Part shown: piece after piece, positions 1 to 8,240 of the stretch | Position numbering within the stretch: the first letter of the stretch is position 1 | How the letters are laid out: each line of letters begins with the position of its first letter | Source: Metallumcola ferriviriculae | GTDB taxonomy: Bacteria > Bacillota > JADQBR01 | Assembly (NCBI RefSeq): GCF_035573695.1 | Contig: NZ_CP121694.1 | Location: forward strand, 3,232,001-3,296,000 | Length of the DNA stretch: 64,000 nt | Direction: 5' to 3' | The notes under the pieces: generated by a model | The model's input: the letters and a program-made list of their open reading frames with translations, nothing else | What the model was told of the DNA's origin: nothing | Databases searched by the model: none | Position numbers and translations under genes: made by a program

Positions 1-2
1 AA

Positions 3-1070
3 GAATATGTTGAACAAGTCACCCAACACAACATCTATGACCCGGTACTCACCTTTCAACTTATGAATGGCTTTACAGTGAAGCGGATTAATTCCGGATA
101 CCTAACTGATGATATTGCATCGTTAGAATATGCTACGTTAATGGAATGGAACAATACAGATTATATGCCCGCGCAAAAGAGGCCTCGCCGCCATTATATC
201 AGGTCTGTCCCAGTACGCATCACCGTTATTCAGTATATGCTTAAAAAAATTGATTGTTTTGAGGATTTTGCCCAGCAGTGTGAATACTATGTCAACGTCA
301 GCTCGAACTATAAAGCTGATTTTGCGGTGTTTCCCGAGATATTTACTATCCAGTTGTTATCTTTCTTAGAGGAAACCATCCCCAGCCAGCAGGTAAAAAG
401 GCTGGCAGAGTTCACCGAACCGTTTATTAAACTGTTTTCTTCATTGGCAGTAAACTATAATATAAACATCATCGGCGGGTCACACTTTGCCGAGGTGGAT
501 GGTTCCATTTATAACGTATCATACCTCTTTCGCCGGGACGGGAGCATTGACCGGCAGACAAAGCTGCACATTACACCTAATGAGAAAAAATGGTGGGGTA
601 TCCAAAACGGTGATGAAATCAAAGTGTTTGATACCGATTGCGGTAAAATTGCCATTCTTATCTGCTACGATATAGAGTTCCCTGAGTTGTCTCGAATTGT
701 AACTGATAGAGGAGCCAATATAATTTTTACCCCATTTTGTACCGATGACCGTCAAGGCTACCTTAGAGTTCGTTATTCCGCTCAAGCAAGAGCAGTGGAA
801 AATCAGATATATACGGTTATTTCCGGCACGGTGGGCAATCTGACCCATGTGGAGAATATGGATGTACAGTTTGCCCAATCTGCTATTTTTACGCCATCGG
901 ACTTGGCATTTCCACCAGACGGTATCGCGGGCGAATGCAGTATCAATACCGAAACCGTGATTGTCGGTGAAGTAGATTTAGAAACATTAAGGCGCAGTAG
1001 GCGAAATGGTACTGTAACCCAGTTAAAAGACCGACGTAAAGACTTGTACCGCATTAAAGTGATTGATTAA
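3..1070 (+). CDS. Carbon-nitrogen hydrolase, C-terminal part of an acetyltransferase-nitrilase fusion (runs off the left edge)
   Basis: The reading frame is open from base 3, so the gene starts outside the window. The first visible residues (DPVLTFQL.NGF) match the end of the GNAT acetyltransferase domain in the known GNAT-nitrilase fusion proteins of about 510 residues. The rest is a nitrilase-superfamily domain. Counting from the Met at base 63, the Glu-Lys-Cys triad is E92 (FPEIF), K167 (TKLHI) and C201 (LICYDIEFPE). Such enzymes hydrolyse amides or nitriles in the cytoplasm; the substrate cannot be read from the sequence. The Met at base 63 is not a credible start because it cuts inside the conserved linker. 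A convergent hydrolase gene follows 30 bases later. Confidence 0.85.
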   Translation, partial: EYVEQVTQHNIYDPVLTFQLMNGFTVKRINSGYLTDDIASLEYATLMEWNNTDYMPAQKRPRRHYIRSVPVRITVIQYMLKKIDCFEDFAQQCEYYVNVSSNYKADFAVFPEIFTIQLLSFLEETIPSQQVKRLAEFTEPFIKLFSSLAVNYNINIIGGSHFAEVDGSIYNVSYLFRRDGSIDRQTKLHITPNEKKWWGIQNGDEIKVFDTDCGKIAILICYDIEFPELSRIVTDRGANIIFTPFCTDDRQGYLRVRYSAQARAVENQIYTVISGTVGNLTHVENMDVQFAQSAIFTPSDLAFPPDGIAGECSINTETVIVGEVDLETLRRSRRNGTVTQLKDRRKDLYRIKVID

Positions 1071-1102
1071 CTTCCTTTTCGTAGTGTTCTCCCGAGTACT
1101 AA

Positions 1103-1921
1103 CTATGCCCTGGCTTTTAACCAATGCAGGATGATTTCCCTTAATTCGCAGCTTCCAGGTTCCTGCATTAATTCATGGTAAAAACCTGGGAAGAGTTTAA
1201 GGGTTTTGTCCGCAGCCGGTATCCTTTTTATAATTTCTTCCGAGCGATTAAAAGGGATAATCTTATCATCCTTCCCATGCAGTACTAAGCAGGGCAGACG
1301 GTAATCCCGGTCATTCTCTTTGGCCCAACTGATAGCTTTAAAAAATTCACAGAAAAAACCTACTGTAGCATACTTAAGCACATATGGGTCCTTCTTTAGT
1401 CCACGAAGAAACTCTTCATTTCTACTGGCACTTCTCGAAACCACCGGGTAAACACGTAACTTAGAGAAGTATTTGCAGGCAAAGCCATATAACCATCTGG
1501 GAATGATGCTTGTTCCCCAGGGTAGACCTAAAGCAGGCGCCGAAAAAATTTGTCCTTTAATCTTTTCCGGGTATTTAATCCCGTATAAAAAGGTAATCAA
1601 CCCGCCCATACTATGCCCAAAAGTAAATATAGGCAGTTTATGTTCCATGGTAATAAAATCAACCAAGGTCTGCATATCAGCCACAAAGTCCAAGTAAGTA
1701 GTTATGTGCCCCTTCTCACCCGGTGCACGGCCATGCCCCCTATGGTCCAAAGCATAAACACCATATTTGTTGGCGATAAGACAATCCGCTAATTGATTAT
1801 ACTGACCCGCGTGCCCACGAAATCCATGACTAATAGTTATGATTGCTTTGGCACCTTTAGGCACCGCACTAAAGCAGGGAATATTGTGGCCATTTTTTCC
1901 TTGGACGGTGCGATATCGCAT
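1103..1921 (-). CDS. Alpha/beta hydrolase, monoacylglycerol lipase/lysophospholipase type
   Basis: This is a Hydrolase_4-type serine hydrolase of about 272 residues, the usual length of monoglyceride lipase-like proteins. Visible motifs are the oxyanion HGF near residue 33, LDHRGHG near 60, the nucleophile elbow GHSMGG near 105, the acid loop LHGKDDKIIP and the catalytic histidine in GFYHELMQEP. No signal peptide is seen, so a cytoplasmic esterase acting on lipids or acylated small molecules is likely. I chose the ATG at 1921, preceded by a GGGTGTGGGG stretch; an in-frame GTG lies three codons upstream. It is a single gene, convergent with the nitrilase. Confidence 0.85.
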   Translation of the reverse strand: MRYRTVQGKNGHNIPCFSAVPKGAKAIITISHGFRGHAGQYNQLADCLIANKYGVYALDHRGHGRAPGEKGHITTYLDFVADMQTLVDFITMEHKLPIFTFGHSMGGLITFLYGIKYPEKIKGQIFSAPALGLPWGTSIIPRWLYGFACKYFSKLRVYPVVSRSASRNEEFLRGLKKDPYVLKYATVGFFCEFFKAISWAKENDRDYRLPCLVLHGKDDKIIPFNRSEEIIKRIPAADKTLKLFPGFYHELMQEPGSCELREIILHWLKARA

Positions 1922-2063
1922 TTTCCCCACACCCTAGCTTTTTTGATCATATTCAATCTATTCCACCTTATTGTAGTCAATCCTGCTGAAAATCTGCCAT
2001 ATTTGCTCTACACCTAATCCCTTTCTTTAAAATAATTACTCATTGGAAAGTCACTATTTATTA

Positions 2064-3635
2064 TCAGTGCTGGGCTAATTCTTTAATCTTTTTATCCTTC
2101 GCTTTATCAACGGGACAGGCCGCCGCATGGTCTCGGCCCAGATAAAAATTTTTCCAGCCGGATGTTTGATATAAGTCCCAGTTACATGCCGGTATTTGTG
2201 TACCGCGTAGTTGTTCTTCCTCTCCGTATTTTTTCAATCTTGAGTATGCCCTGACATAGATACACTGCCTGTCCGGATTTACCTCACAGAAACCATTGTT
2301 ACTCCCACCGCAGGGGCCGTTACGTTGGTTTTTCGGGCACTGAGACATAGGGCATACATACCCAGTATCAGGCAGGGCACAGTCGCCACAGTCTTTGCAA
2401 TCATACAGTCCTACTTTCAACAGTAATTCCAGCTTATGAAAAGGTCTTTCAAGTATTGACCCATCCAGGGCTTTTGATAGATACTTCATGGCCCGATAAA
2501 GGGGTTTACCCGGGTCAAAAAAGATACTGTGCATAATTCGTGATATTTTATAAGTGATACCCACCGGTGCGTTTAGCGGCAGTTTTTCCCTATTTACCGG
2601 CTTAGTAGTGTTCAGCCCGCTTGCTTTATCTTTCTCAAAATAATAAAATCCTCCTGGAATCGGATAATCAAATTCAGCCGCTAAATCCTGCCAATCAATG
2701 CTTAGTTCTTCACCCTTATCGATGATATACTCTACCTGATGATACTTTATATTATGACCGCCGATATGCACGCCGCTAAAACCCATACCTTTCATAACGG
2801 CATACATCTTGGCTGCTCTTAATAATCTTTTTTCCAAGCCCTTGTCTGATGCATCTTTTTCTTCTTCAATTTTTGCCAGTAGCTTATCCGGCACCACACA
2901 ACCAGGAATTTGGTTTTGATTCATTAGTTTTGCTGCGCTATAAGACAAGATATAAAGATTCCCCAAGACCGGAATATCACCATTGTGCACTTTAAGAAAT
3001 TGCAGGACCTCATGGAACTTTCTCGCATCATAGCCGAGTTGGGTAACAATGAATCGGGCCCCGGCAGCGACCTTTTTTTCAAGTTTAAAATACTGGGTCA
3101 CTTGTTCCGCTTCAGTGGCCTTAAACGGGGATACCGCTGCACCGGTAAAAAAGCTAGTCGGGTGATACTTAATTGGCCCTTTCCTTCCCTGCACCTCAAG
3201 GCCGTTATTCATCTTGGTAATAAGCTCTAACGTATGGGTAGAATCCATATCGAAAACAGGCTTAGGTCTTCTTCCCTCCAGTGCCTCCGGGTAATCACCG
3301 GTAAGCACCAAAAGATTGTTTACTTCGGCCCGGTTAAGCGCATAAAGCTGGCTCTCCATTTGATACCTGTTTTTATCCTTGCAGCTAAAATGAACCAGCG
3401 GCTCGATACCCATTCGGAGAATTTCCATGCCTAAATAGTCTGCCAGTATCGCTGGGTTTCCGCCGGGATTATCTGTAATAGTCAAAGCATGGACTCTATC
3501 ACCCTTTGCCGCTTCCTCTGCCGCTTTTAAAGCGCTTTCTTGACTCTTCTCCCGAGCACCTCTACCGGGAACCAGTTCCCACGCTATGGTCATCTCATTT
3601 TTATTGTTAAGTGAGTTTTGAAATGTTTCTTTCAT
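2064..3635 (-). CDS. Methylenetetrahydrofolate reductase, MetF fused to a MetV-type cysteine-rich domain
   Basis: The N-terminal 300 or so residues are a MetF-like TIM barrel (ITDNPGGNP, VLTGDYPEA, FIVTQLGYDA). It reduces 5,10-methylene-THF to 5-methyl-THF. The C-terminal 100 residues match the MetV/'MTHFR C-terminal' family, with many cysteines near residues 412-455 (CKDCGDC, CPMSQCPKNQ, GPCGGS) that can hold iron-sulfur clusters. In acetogens and related Clostridia MetV is usually a separate partner of MetF; here the two are one chain of 523 residues. This suits methyl-branch C1 metabolism with ferredoxin- or NADH-linked electrons. The gene stands alone, with no other Wood-Ljungdahl genes around it. 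Confidence 0.85.
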   Translation of the reverse strand: MKETFQNSLNNKNEMTIAWELVPGRGAREKSQESALKAAEEAAKGDRVHALTITDNPGGNPAILADYLGMEILRMGIEPLVHFSCKDKNRYQMESQLYALNRAEVNNLLVLTGDYPEALEGRRPKPVFDMDSTHTLELITKMNNGLEVQGRKGPIKYHPTSFFTGAAVSPFKATEAEQVTQYFKLEKKVAAGARFIVTQLGYDARKFHEVLQFLKVHNGDIPVLGNLYILSYSAAKLMNQNQIPGCVVPDKLLAKIEEEKDASDKGLEKRLLRAAKMYAVMKGMGFSGVHIGGHNIKYHQVEYIIDKGEELSIDWQDLAAEFDYPIPGGFYYFEKDKASGLNTTKPVNREKLPLNAPVGITYKISRIMHSIFFDPGKPLYRAMKYLSKALDGSILERPFHKLELLLKVGLYDCKDCGDCALPDTGYVCPMSQCPKNQRNGPCGGSNNGFCEVNPDRQCIYVRAYSRLKKYGEEEQLRGTQIPACNWDLYQTSGWKNFYLGRDHAAACPVDKAKDKKIKELAQH

Positions 3636-3827
3636 TGGTAACTATCTCCCAACTTTAGAGCGATAGTTATAGTTTTTACACAGTCCTTTGCTTTATGATT
3701 GGTAATGATACCAAGTAAAATTTAATCGGCATAGGACAAATTTTTACTGAATAAATTTTAAAATACCACAATGTTCAAGAAGAGCGACCACTTTCATAGC
3801 TTGCGGCGGCATTAAGGTACTCGCTTC

Positions 3828-3857
3828 TAGGAAATTATCCTAACCCATAATTTCCTA
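3828..3857. repeat. Dispersed palindromic repeat, copy A
   Basis: Arms TAGGAAATTAT and ATAATTTCCTA flank the 8-base spacer CCTAACCC. The same palindrome with a closely related spacer occurs at 27574-27612 and, in opposite orientation, at 43636-43674; a decayed copy is at 38673-38706. This copy lies about 40 bases before the start of the ATPase gene. Confidence 0.75.
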
Positions 3858-3897
3858 TACAGTGAAAAAAAGTTTTATATCAGAGGGAGGTTTGGGC

Positions 3898-5016
3898 ATG
3901 TCAGAAAAAGGCAGTCTAAAAAAGATGTTTCCCGGAGGTAACACATCTATCGGTTTTTATTCTTTTTATGATTACATTATCAGCCAAGAGACAGCCACAC
4001 GCATCATGGTGATAAAGGGCGGCCCCGGCGTCGGCAAATCCACATTTATGCGAAAAATTTCTTTGGAATTTCGGGAATTGGGTTACGATGTAGAGTTTCA
4101 TTGTTGTTCATCTGACAATGGTTCTATTGATGGCTTAGTTATCGACGGAAAGGTCGCTATGATTGATGGAACAGCACCACATGTTGTTGACCCTAAAAAT
4201 CCCGGTGCTGTGGATGAGATTATCCATCTGGGTGATCATTGGCAGGAAACTGTTATACGTAAATTTAAAAATGAAGTACTTGCAGTAAACAAGCGGGTGG
4301 GGAGATTGTTTAATATTGCCTATCGCAGTCTGGCGGAAGCCAAGGTTATTCATGATGAGTGGGAAAGTTATATTACTGAAAGTATGGAATTTAATCAGGT
4401 AAATAAACTAGCTAACGAACTGCTTACAGAAATATTTGCTCAGCAGCAGGCGGATTACGGGTACAGACCAAAAGTAAGAAAAATGTTTGGCAGCGCCATT
4501 ACCCCTAACGGCCTGGTGAACACCTTTGACACATTGCTGCAGGACATCTGCGACCTCTATATTCTGCAGGGCGAACCGGGTTCCGGTAAATCTGCAGTTA
4601 TTGAGCGGGTTGCCGCCAGCGCCAATGCCCGGGGGCTGGATATGGAGCTTTACTACTGCCCCTTTGACCCCAATAAGCTTGACTGCATCATTATTCCAAA
4701 ACTTAAAAAAGCTGTGATAAATGGCTCAAACCCCACTAAGTTTGACCCCGGACAACTGCCGGCTTTGGATACGGTCCGCTTCATCAATCTTGACCGCTGC
4801 TCAAACCCGGAAATCCTAAATCTTTACGCCGCAGAAATATCCCAGACAGAGGTACGTTTTGACAGGGCACTGAACAGGGCTATTTCCTACATCAACAAAG
4901 CAAAGGCCGCTCATGATGAAATGGAGGAATATTATATACCCGCCATGGACTTTGAAGCCATCGAAACACGGCGAAGGGAAACAGTAAAGCGCATTAAAAA
5001 CTATCTTAGCGAATAG
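3898..5016 (+). CDS. Tandem-duplicated P-loop ATPase (PRK06851-like family)
   Basis: This is a 372-residue cytoplasmic protein built of two homologous halves. Each half has a Walker A motif: GGPGVGKST near residues 41-49 and GEPGSGKSA near 225-233. Each half also ends in a similar helix (AxxxHDEWESY.. and AAHDEMEEYY..). The family is conserved in Clostridia and has no established function; nucleotide binding is the only safe claim. The ATG at 3898 is preceded by AGGGAGGT at seven bases, better than an in-frame GTG at 3862. A palindromic repeat sits upstream and a strong terminator overlaps the stop region. Confidence 0.8.
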   Translation: MSEKGSLKKMFPGGNTSIGFYSFYDYIISQETATRIMVIKGGPGVGKSTFMRKISLEFRELGYDVEFHCCSSDNGSIDGLVIDGKVAMIDGTAPHVVDPKNPGAVDEIIHLGDHWQETVIRKFKNEVLAVNKRVGRLFNIAYRSLAEAKVIHDEWESYITESMEFNQVNKLANELLTEIFAQQQADYGYRPKVRKMFGSAITPNGLVNTFDTLLQDICDLYILQGEPGSGKSAVIERVAASANARGLDMELYYCPFDPNKLDCIIIPKLKKAVINGSNPTKFDPGQLPALDTVRFINLDRCSNPEILNLYAAEISQTEVRFDRALNRAISYINKAKAAHDEMEEYYIPAMDFEAIETRRRETVKRIKNYLSE

Positions 5017-5038
5017 CAAAGCGAGCCACTCGGCTCGC
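5001..5038. repeat. 38-bp direct repeat, copy 1 (3' end of the ATPase gene plus terminator stem)
   Basis: The last codons of the ATPase gene and the following terminator stem recur almost exactly at 6547-6584: AGCGAATAGCAAAGCGAGCC is identical in both copies. Only the bases in the loop and one upstream base differ. Confidence 0.8.
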
Positions 5039-5046
5039 TTTTATTT
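5019..5046 (+). terminator. Rho-independent terminator after the ATPase gene
   Basis: A 9-bp stem AAGCGAGCC / GGCTCGCTT with a 4-base loop is followed by a T-rich tail, starting two bases after the ATPase stop codon. Confidence 0.85.
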
Positions 5047-5149
5047 ATCTTTTTAACAGGAGTTATGCACTTGATGGAAATAACTAGAAGCCACAACCCC
5101 CAAAAAACTTAAAAAAACCCCAATTGAAAAGTTACAAAAAGTACTTTTA

Positions 5150-5240
5150 CCTTCGGCAGCTCGGCGGCCATAGCCAACTAATTGTCTTTAGACCCGTAGC
5201 TTTGCGTCCCCAGTTTTCATTCACGGGGTTTGCCTTTTCG
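5150..5240 (-). promoter_or_regulatory. Cyclic-di-GMP-I (GEMM) riboswitch, minus strand
   Basis: Read on the minus strand, the segment contains the GEMM-I landmarks in order: AAAAGGCAAACC at the 5' end, GGGACGCAAAGC, ACGGGTCTAA, then GGCnnnGGCCGCCGAG and a closing GCTGCCGAAGG that pairs with GGCA at the start. GEMM-I riboswitches bind c-di-GMP (a subclass binds cGAMP). Its transcript runs left, into the 3' end of the plus-strand ATPase gene. No minus-strand gene is found within 1.4 kb downstream, so the regulated target is unclear. Confidence 0.85.
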
Positions 5241-5531
5241 GGTACTTATATTTTATTTTCGTGGTATTAGCCTGAATATTCGGGATACTTCGATTATTCC
5301 CTGCTTTTTACATGGTATTTTTTGTCATAAATTTCGACATAAATCAAGAGGAGGGGATAAGGCAATTAAAACTTTAGTGATAATGCTCTAACCCTAATGA
5401 ACCAGCATGGATGCATTATCTCTCTAGCAGCCTAATTGAAGGAGAGAGATTTGTGAAAATAATGCGGTTTTCAGAGCAACGTTTCTAATTACCAAAGGGC
5501 AAACGGCTCTGTCTTATATGGGAAACAGTTC
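5241..5531. other. Intergenic region with alternative hairpins, no gene seen
   Basis: No convincing gene is seen. GATAATGC at 5379-5386 can pair with GCATTATC at 5413-5420. The same right arm can instead pair, together with ATCTCTCT at 5418-5425, with AGAGAGAT at 5443-5450 and ATAATGC at 5459-5465. Two very short frames behind RBS-like sequences (8 and 11 codons) are too short to call. Confidence 0.4.
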
Positions 5532-6110
5532 TCACTTTATTTTTTTAGGTTTAATCGTTTTACCGTATCGATTACGATTACGTGTATCCTGTTGTAATAT
5601 CTTAATAGTTTTAAGATTTAAATCATCTTTGTTATTTTTATATTGCTGACCAAAATTATCAACAAGCAGATACAAGTAAGTGGCAAACAGCATATGGGCA
5701 ATATAAAATGCAGCTATGGACAATGGTTCGTCACGAGTGTAATTAGTTATATTTAACAAATTCATCATAAATCCTGCTCCTAATAACCAAGTGCCATTAA
5801 CAACAATAATAGCTTTCAGCCAAAGATTGTTCCATCCAGTTAACTCTAGAGCTACTAAGTAAAGTAATGAATAGACTCCTCCAACAATGGTACTCCAAAT
5901 TACGCCAAGTACTTTTATTAAAAGAGAGTTAGTAACTTCATTATTTAAAAATATTCCCAGTGTGACTTGAGGCATATTTACGTTTTGACCAATTATGGCT
6001 TGATTAATTAGATATAGCGATAAGTTGGCAGCTAAAGCTGCTATAAAACCTGCAAAAGCAGCTAATAAAAGTCTATCATTAATTTTAAATGGGGGTTTAA
6101 TTTTTCTCAC
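5532..6110 (-). CDS. Hypothetical four-helix membrane protein
   Basis: This is a 192-residue protein with about four predicted membrane segments, near residues 15-37, 65-90, 97-118 and 130-150, and a basic C-terminal tail rich in Lys, Arg and Asn. I do not recognise the family; no catalytic motif or metal site is seen. The start is the ATG at 6110. The first helix (RLLLAAFAGFIAAL) resembles the truncated small gene at 6376 on the other strand, so the two may be divergent members of one membrane-protein family. It is A+T-rich compared with its neighbours. Confidence 0.6.
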   Translation of the reverse strand: MRKIKPPFKINDRLLLAAFAGFIAALAANLSLYLINQAIIGQNVNMPQVTLGIFLNNEVTNSLLIKVLGVIWSTIVGGVYSLLYLVALELTGWNNLWLKAIIVVNGTWLLGAGFMMNLLNITNYTRDEPLSIAAFYIAHMLFATYLYLLVDNFGQQYKNNKDDLNLKTIKILQQDTRNRNRYGKTIKPKKIK

Positions 6111-6375
6111 ATAAGGACGCTCCCTAATAATAAGCTTTTTTTATTATTACTCTTTATTAATGCAAATATAGCAAAAACATAAAAAACAACCTTATTGCTC
6201 ATCCCAATTATAAAACGCAATGACCATTTCCATGATAACTGCGTTATTTATAGTTTGAATTAATTGCGTGCTGCTAGAATGACAGCAATTTAATTAGTTT
6301 TTTGACCATATTACTGAATAGAAATGAACCTAAAGCCAACAATAAAAGAAAAACAAAGATTAGGTGAGAATTGTA

Positions 6376-6486
6376 ATGAAAGATAGACTGATAGCCGGAG
6401 GTCTAGCTGGCCTAGCCGCCGGTGTTACTCAAAATCTATATGGTGCTTTTGTTAAAGGTAGGAAACCACCTTTTTACATTCACTAG
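6376..6486 (+). pseudogene. Truncated small membrane protein gene (36 codons)
   Basis: An ATG frame begins with MKDRLIAGGLAGLAAG and ends after 36 codons. The sequence resembles the N-terminus of clostridial integral membrane proteins and the first helix of the protein at 5532-6110, but it stops just after one helix. The 38-bp duplicate of the ATPase gene end follows 60 bases later, so this stretch looks rearranged. It could also be a genuine one-helix peptide. Confidence 0.4.
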
Positions 6487-6546
6487 CGTTGCATGTGATG
6501 TTTTTCTATAGTTTTGCATACCCTCACCTCTAGCTTAAGTATTCCG

Positions 6547-6584
6547 CTATCTCAGCGAATAGCAAAGCGAGCCCCCCGGCTCGC
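6547..6584. repeat. 38-bp direct repeat, copy 2 (duplicated end of the ATPase gene)
   Basis: This is a near-identical copy of 5001-5038, including the former stop codon context and the terminator stem. The T-tract has been lost and replaced by a GCAATAACTT tandem duplication that leads into the palindrome at 6595. Confidence 0.75.
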
Positions 6585-6594
6585 AATAACTTGC

Positions 6595-6639
6595 AATAAC
6601 TTGACAAAATGGTGCCTGGCACCATTTTGTCAAGTTATT
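6595..6639. repeat. 45-bp near-perfect palindrome overlapping the end of the HdrD-like gene
   Basis: Two 22-base arms (beginning AATAACTTGACAAAATGG) surround a single T. The central GGTGCC-T-GGCACC core is of a kind seen as dispersed palindromes in clostridial genomes. The minus-strand HdrD-like gene ends inside it: its last codons and TGA stop are encoded by the right arm. In RNA it would form a very stable hairpin and may serve as the operon's 3' end. Confidence 0.8.
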
Positions 6640-7829
6640 GGTTTTTTATCTTTAATTTTGGTTAAATTACCAAACCGGAGAGGCGGTAATCCCTCTTCCT
6701 GGCGAAACTCCCTTAAATCTGCTAAAGGAAACACTGTGCCGTGAAGTAATATATTCTGATAGGCCTTTTGATAGTTCGACTGCGGTTCTCTGTCGAGACG
6801 CATCCTCACCCCGTTTTGATATACATCTATTCCCTGGGGGCAGGAGGTCGTACATTCAAGGCAAGCAGTACAAGCCCACGGGTTTCCTTCTTCGCCCATC
6901 TGCAGTGAGGGAATGGAAGCAATACCTTTTTGCTCAGCGGGACATACTGTCTTGCAACTACCGCATTTCAGGCATTCCTCGGGTGAAGCCGATGGAAGTA
7001 TGCTCTTTTTCGGCAGTTGGTGTCCCTTTATATCCGGGATAACAGCACCATCAATAGCTTGGGCCACCACATCAGTAATAAATGACACTTCCCGCCGCAA
7101 ATCGGGCCGCTCCTTAGTGGTCAACGGCTGCCAACGAGATAACGCCAACTGACAATTACCGCAGGCGGTAACCAGCAGTTCATCCGCCGCCGAAGCAGCC
7201 AGTTTATCCCGGGCCATGGTATAGGCCATCTCCGGGTCATGGAGAGCCATGGTAGCACCGCAGCAGTCTGTTTGAGCCGAATGCTGCACCACATGGGCGC
7301 CTACCGCCCGTAAAATGTCTGCCATGATATGCGGAGCAGCCGTATCCTCAATGTCTGAAATCCCCTCGGGTTTTCGCAATTGACATGGGTAGGTAGGCCA
7401 GACAGGCTGTTTTGAGGGAAAAGTACAGATCTCCCGCAGCTTTTCCAGCCGATGCCACATAACTTCAGTGACATGACCTACATTCGTCCCATTTTGGTAC
7501 TGTAGGCCGATACTTCTCAGTTGTTGGTTGACCTGCACCTTAATTTGCTCCTGCTCCAGTGCCTGCCTCGCGCGAGTAAGCATATTGGTACAGCTTCCGC
7601 ATAGGGTAATGAGGTTCACTCCCTGCTGCTCTGCCCGGGCGAGATTTACCGCTGCGGGCAGCCACTGTTCCCCGTCAACACTCTCCCAAACGTTGCTACC
7701 GCAGCAAACCGTTTCATCTAAGTTTTCTAGCTGATAACCTAAGGCCGTCAATACTGTGCGAGCAGACCGTTCATACTCCGGAAAACGGGCGGTAACCAAA
7801 CAACCGGGGAAAATTGCTGCGGGGCGCAT
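6630..7829 (-). CDS. HdrD-like iron-sulfur protein (HdrB domain fused to HdrC-like ferredoxin domain)
   Basis: This 399-residue protein carries two CCG (cysteine-rich) domains, then two 4Fe-4S motifs. CCG 1: FPGC, VCCGSN, LCGSC within residues 10-80; CCG 2: YPC, DCCGAT, ACGNC in 165-225. Ferredoxin motifs CLKCGSCKTVCP and CTACLECTTSCP lie near residues 285-340. CCG domains in HdrB/HdrD bind noncubane 4Fe-4S clusters that act on disulfides, persulfides or lipoamide-like disulfides. In order it corresponds to a fused second HdrB-HdrC pair (B2C2) of sulfur-oxidising Hdr systems. It starts next to the mvhD stop and is the last gene of the operon. Substrate assignment is inference. Confidence 0.8.
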   Translation of the reverse strand: MRPAAIFPGCLVTARFPEYERSARTVLTALGYQLENLDETVCCGSNVWESVDGEQWLPAAVNLARAEQQGVNLITLCGSCTNMLTRARQALEQEQIKVQVNQQLRSIGLQYQNGTNVGHVTEVMWHRLEKLREICTFPSKQPVWPTYPCQLRKPEGISDIEDTAAPHIMADILRAVGAHVVQHSAQTDCCGATMALHDPEMAYTMARDKLAASAADELLVTACGNCQLALSRWQPLTTKERPDLRREVSFITDVVAQAIDGAVIPDIKGHQLPKKSILPSASPEECLKCGSCKTVCPAEQKGIASIPSLQMGEEGNPWACTACLECTTSCPQGIDVYQNGVRMRLDREPQSNYQKAYQNILLHGTVFPLADLREFRQEEGLPPLRFGNLTKIKDKKPIT

Positions 7830-8240
7830 TTAGCCCGCTGCCTCCCGGGAACTTCCTTCTTCTAGGCTGATAATCATTTGTTCTACTGCCTTGACAAACT
7901 GATGGGCATTGTCGGGTCCAATGTTGATAAACTGTACCTTATCTTGGTTCATACCCATTTGGTCCAGTTTTTTTCGCACTTCGCCCGCTCGCTGCTCTGC
8001 CCAATGGTTTCCGTTCTGATGATGGCAGCTGCCCTGGTTACAGCCCATAATAATAACTCCATCCGCCTCGTTTTCCAAAGAAAGAATTATTTCATGCACA
8101 CTGACAGCACCACTGCAGGGCAGTGGAACGATTTCCACCCGGGGCGAATATGTCAATCTCTTTCGCCCCGCTTCGTCGGCAGCGCGGTAGGCGGAATGTC
8201 GGCAAGCATAAACTAAAATTGTATCATGTTTATCACTCAT
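7830..8240 (-). CDS. mvhD: MvhD/FlpD-type [2Fe-2S] electron-transfer subunit
   Basis: The 136 residues match the MvhD/FlpD family, which links hydrogenase, formate dehydrogenase or other electron donors to HdrA. Cysteines sit at the expected places: C13 near the start (VYACRHSAY), C43 (LPCSG), and C66 and C72 (GCNQGSCHHQNGN). The gene overlaps the stop of the upstream hdrA-like gene in a TGATG arrangement and abuts the next start, so translation is probably coupled. In QmoB of sulfate reducers this domain is fused to the HdrA-like part; here it is separate. The electron donor is not encoded in the window. Confidence 0.85.
   Translation of the reverse strand: MSDKHDTILVYACRHSAYRAADEAGRKRLTYSPRVEIVPLPCSGAVSVHEIILSLENEADGVIIMGCNQGSCHHQNGNHWAEQRAGEVRKKLDQMGMNQDKVQFINIGPDNAHQFVKAVEQMIISLEEGSSREAAG

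Noticed and set aside
5436-5488. An 11-codon peptide behind GGAGAGAG
   Set aside because: Too short, and the bases belong to the alternative hairpins; no support beyond the ribosome-binding-like sequence.
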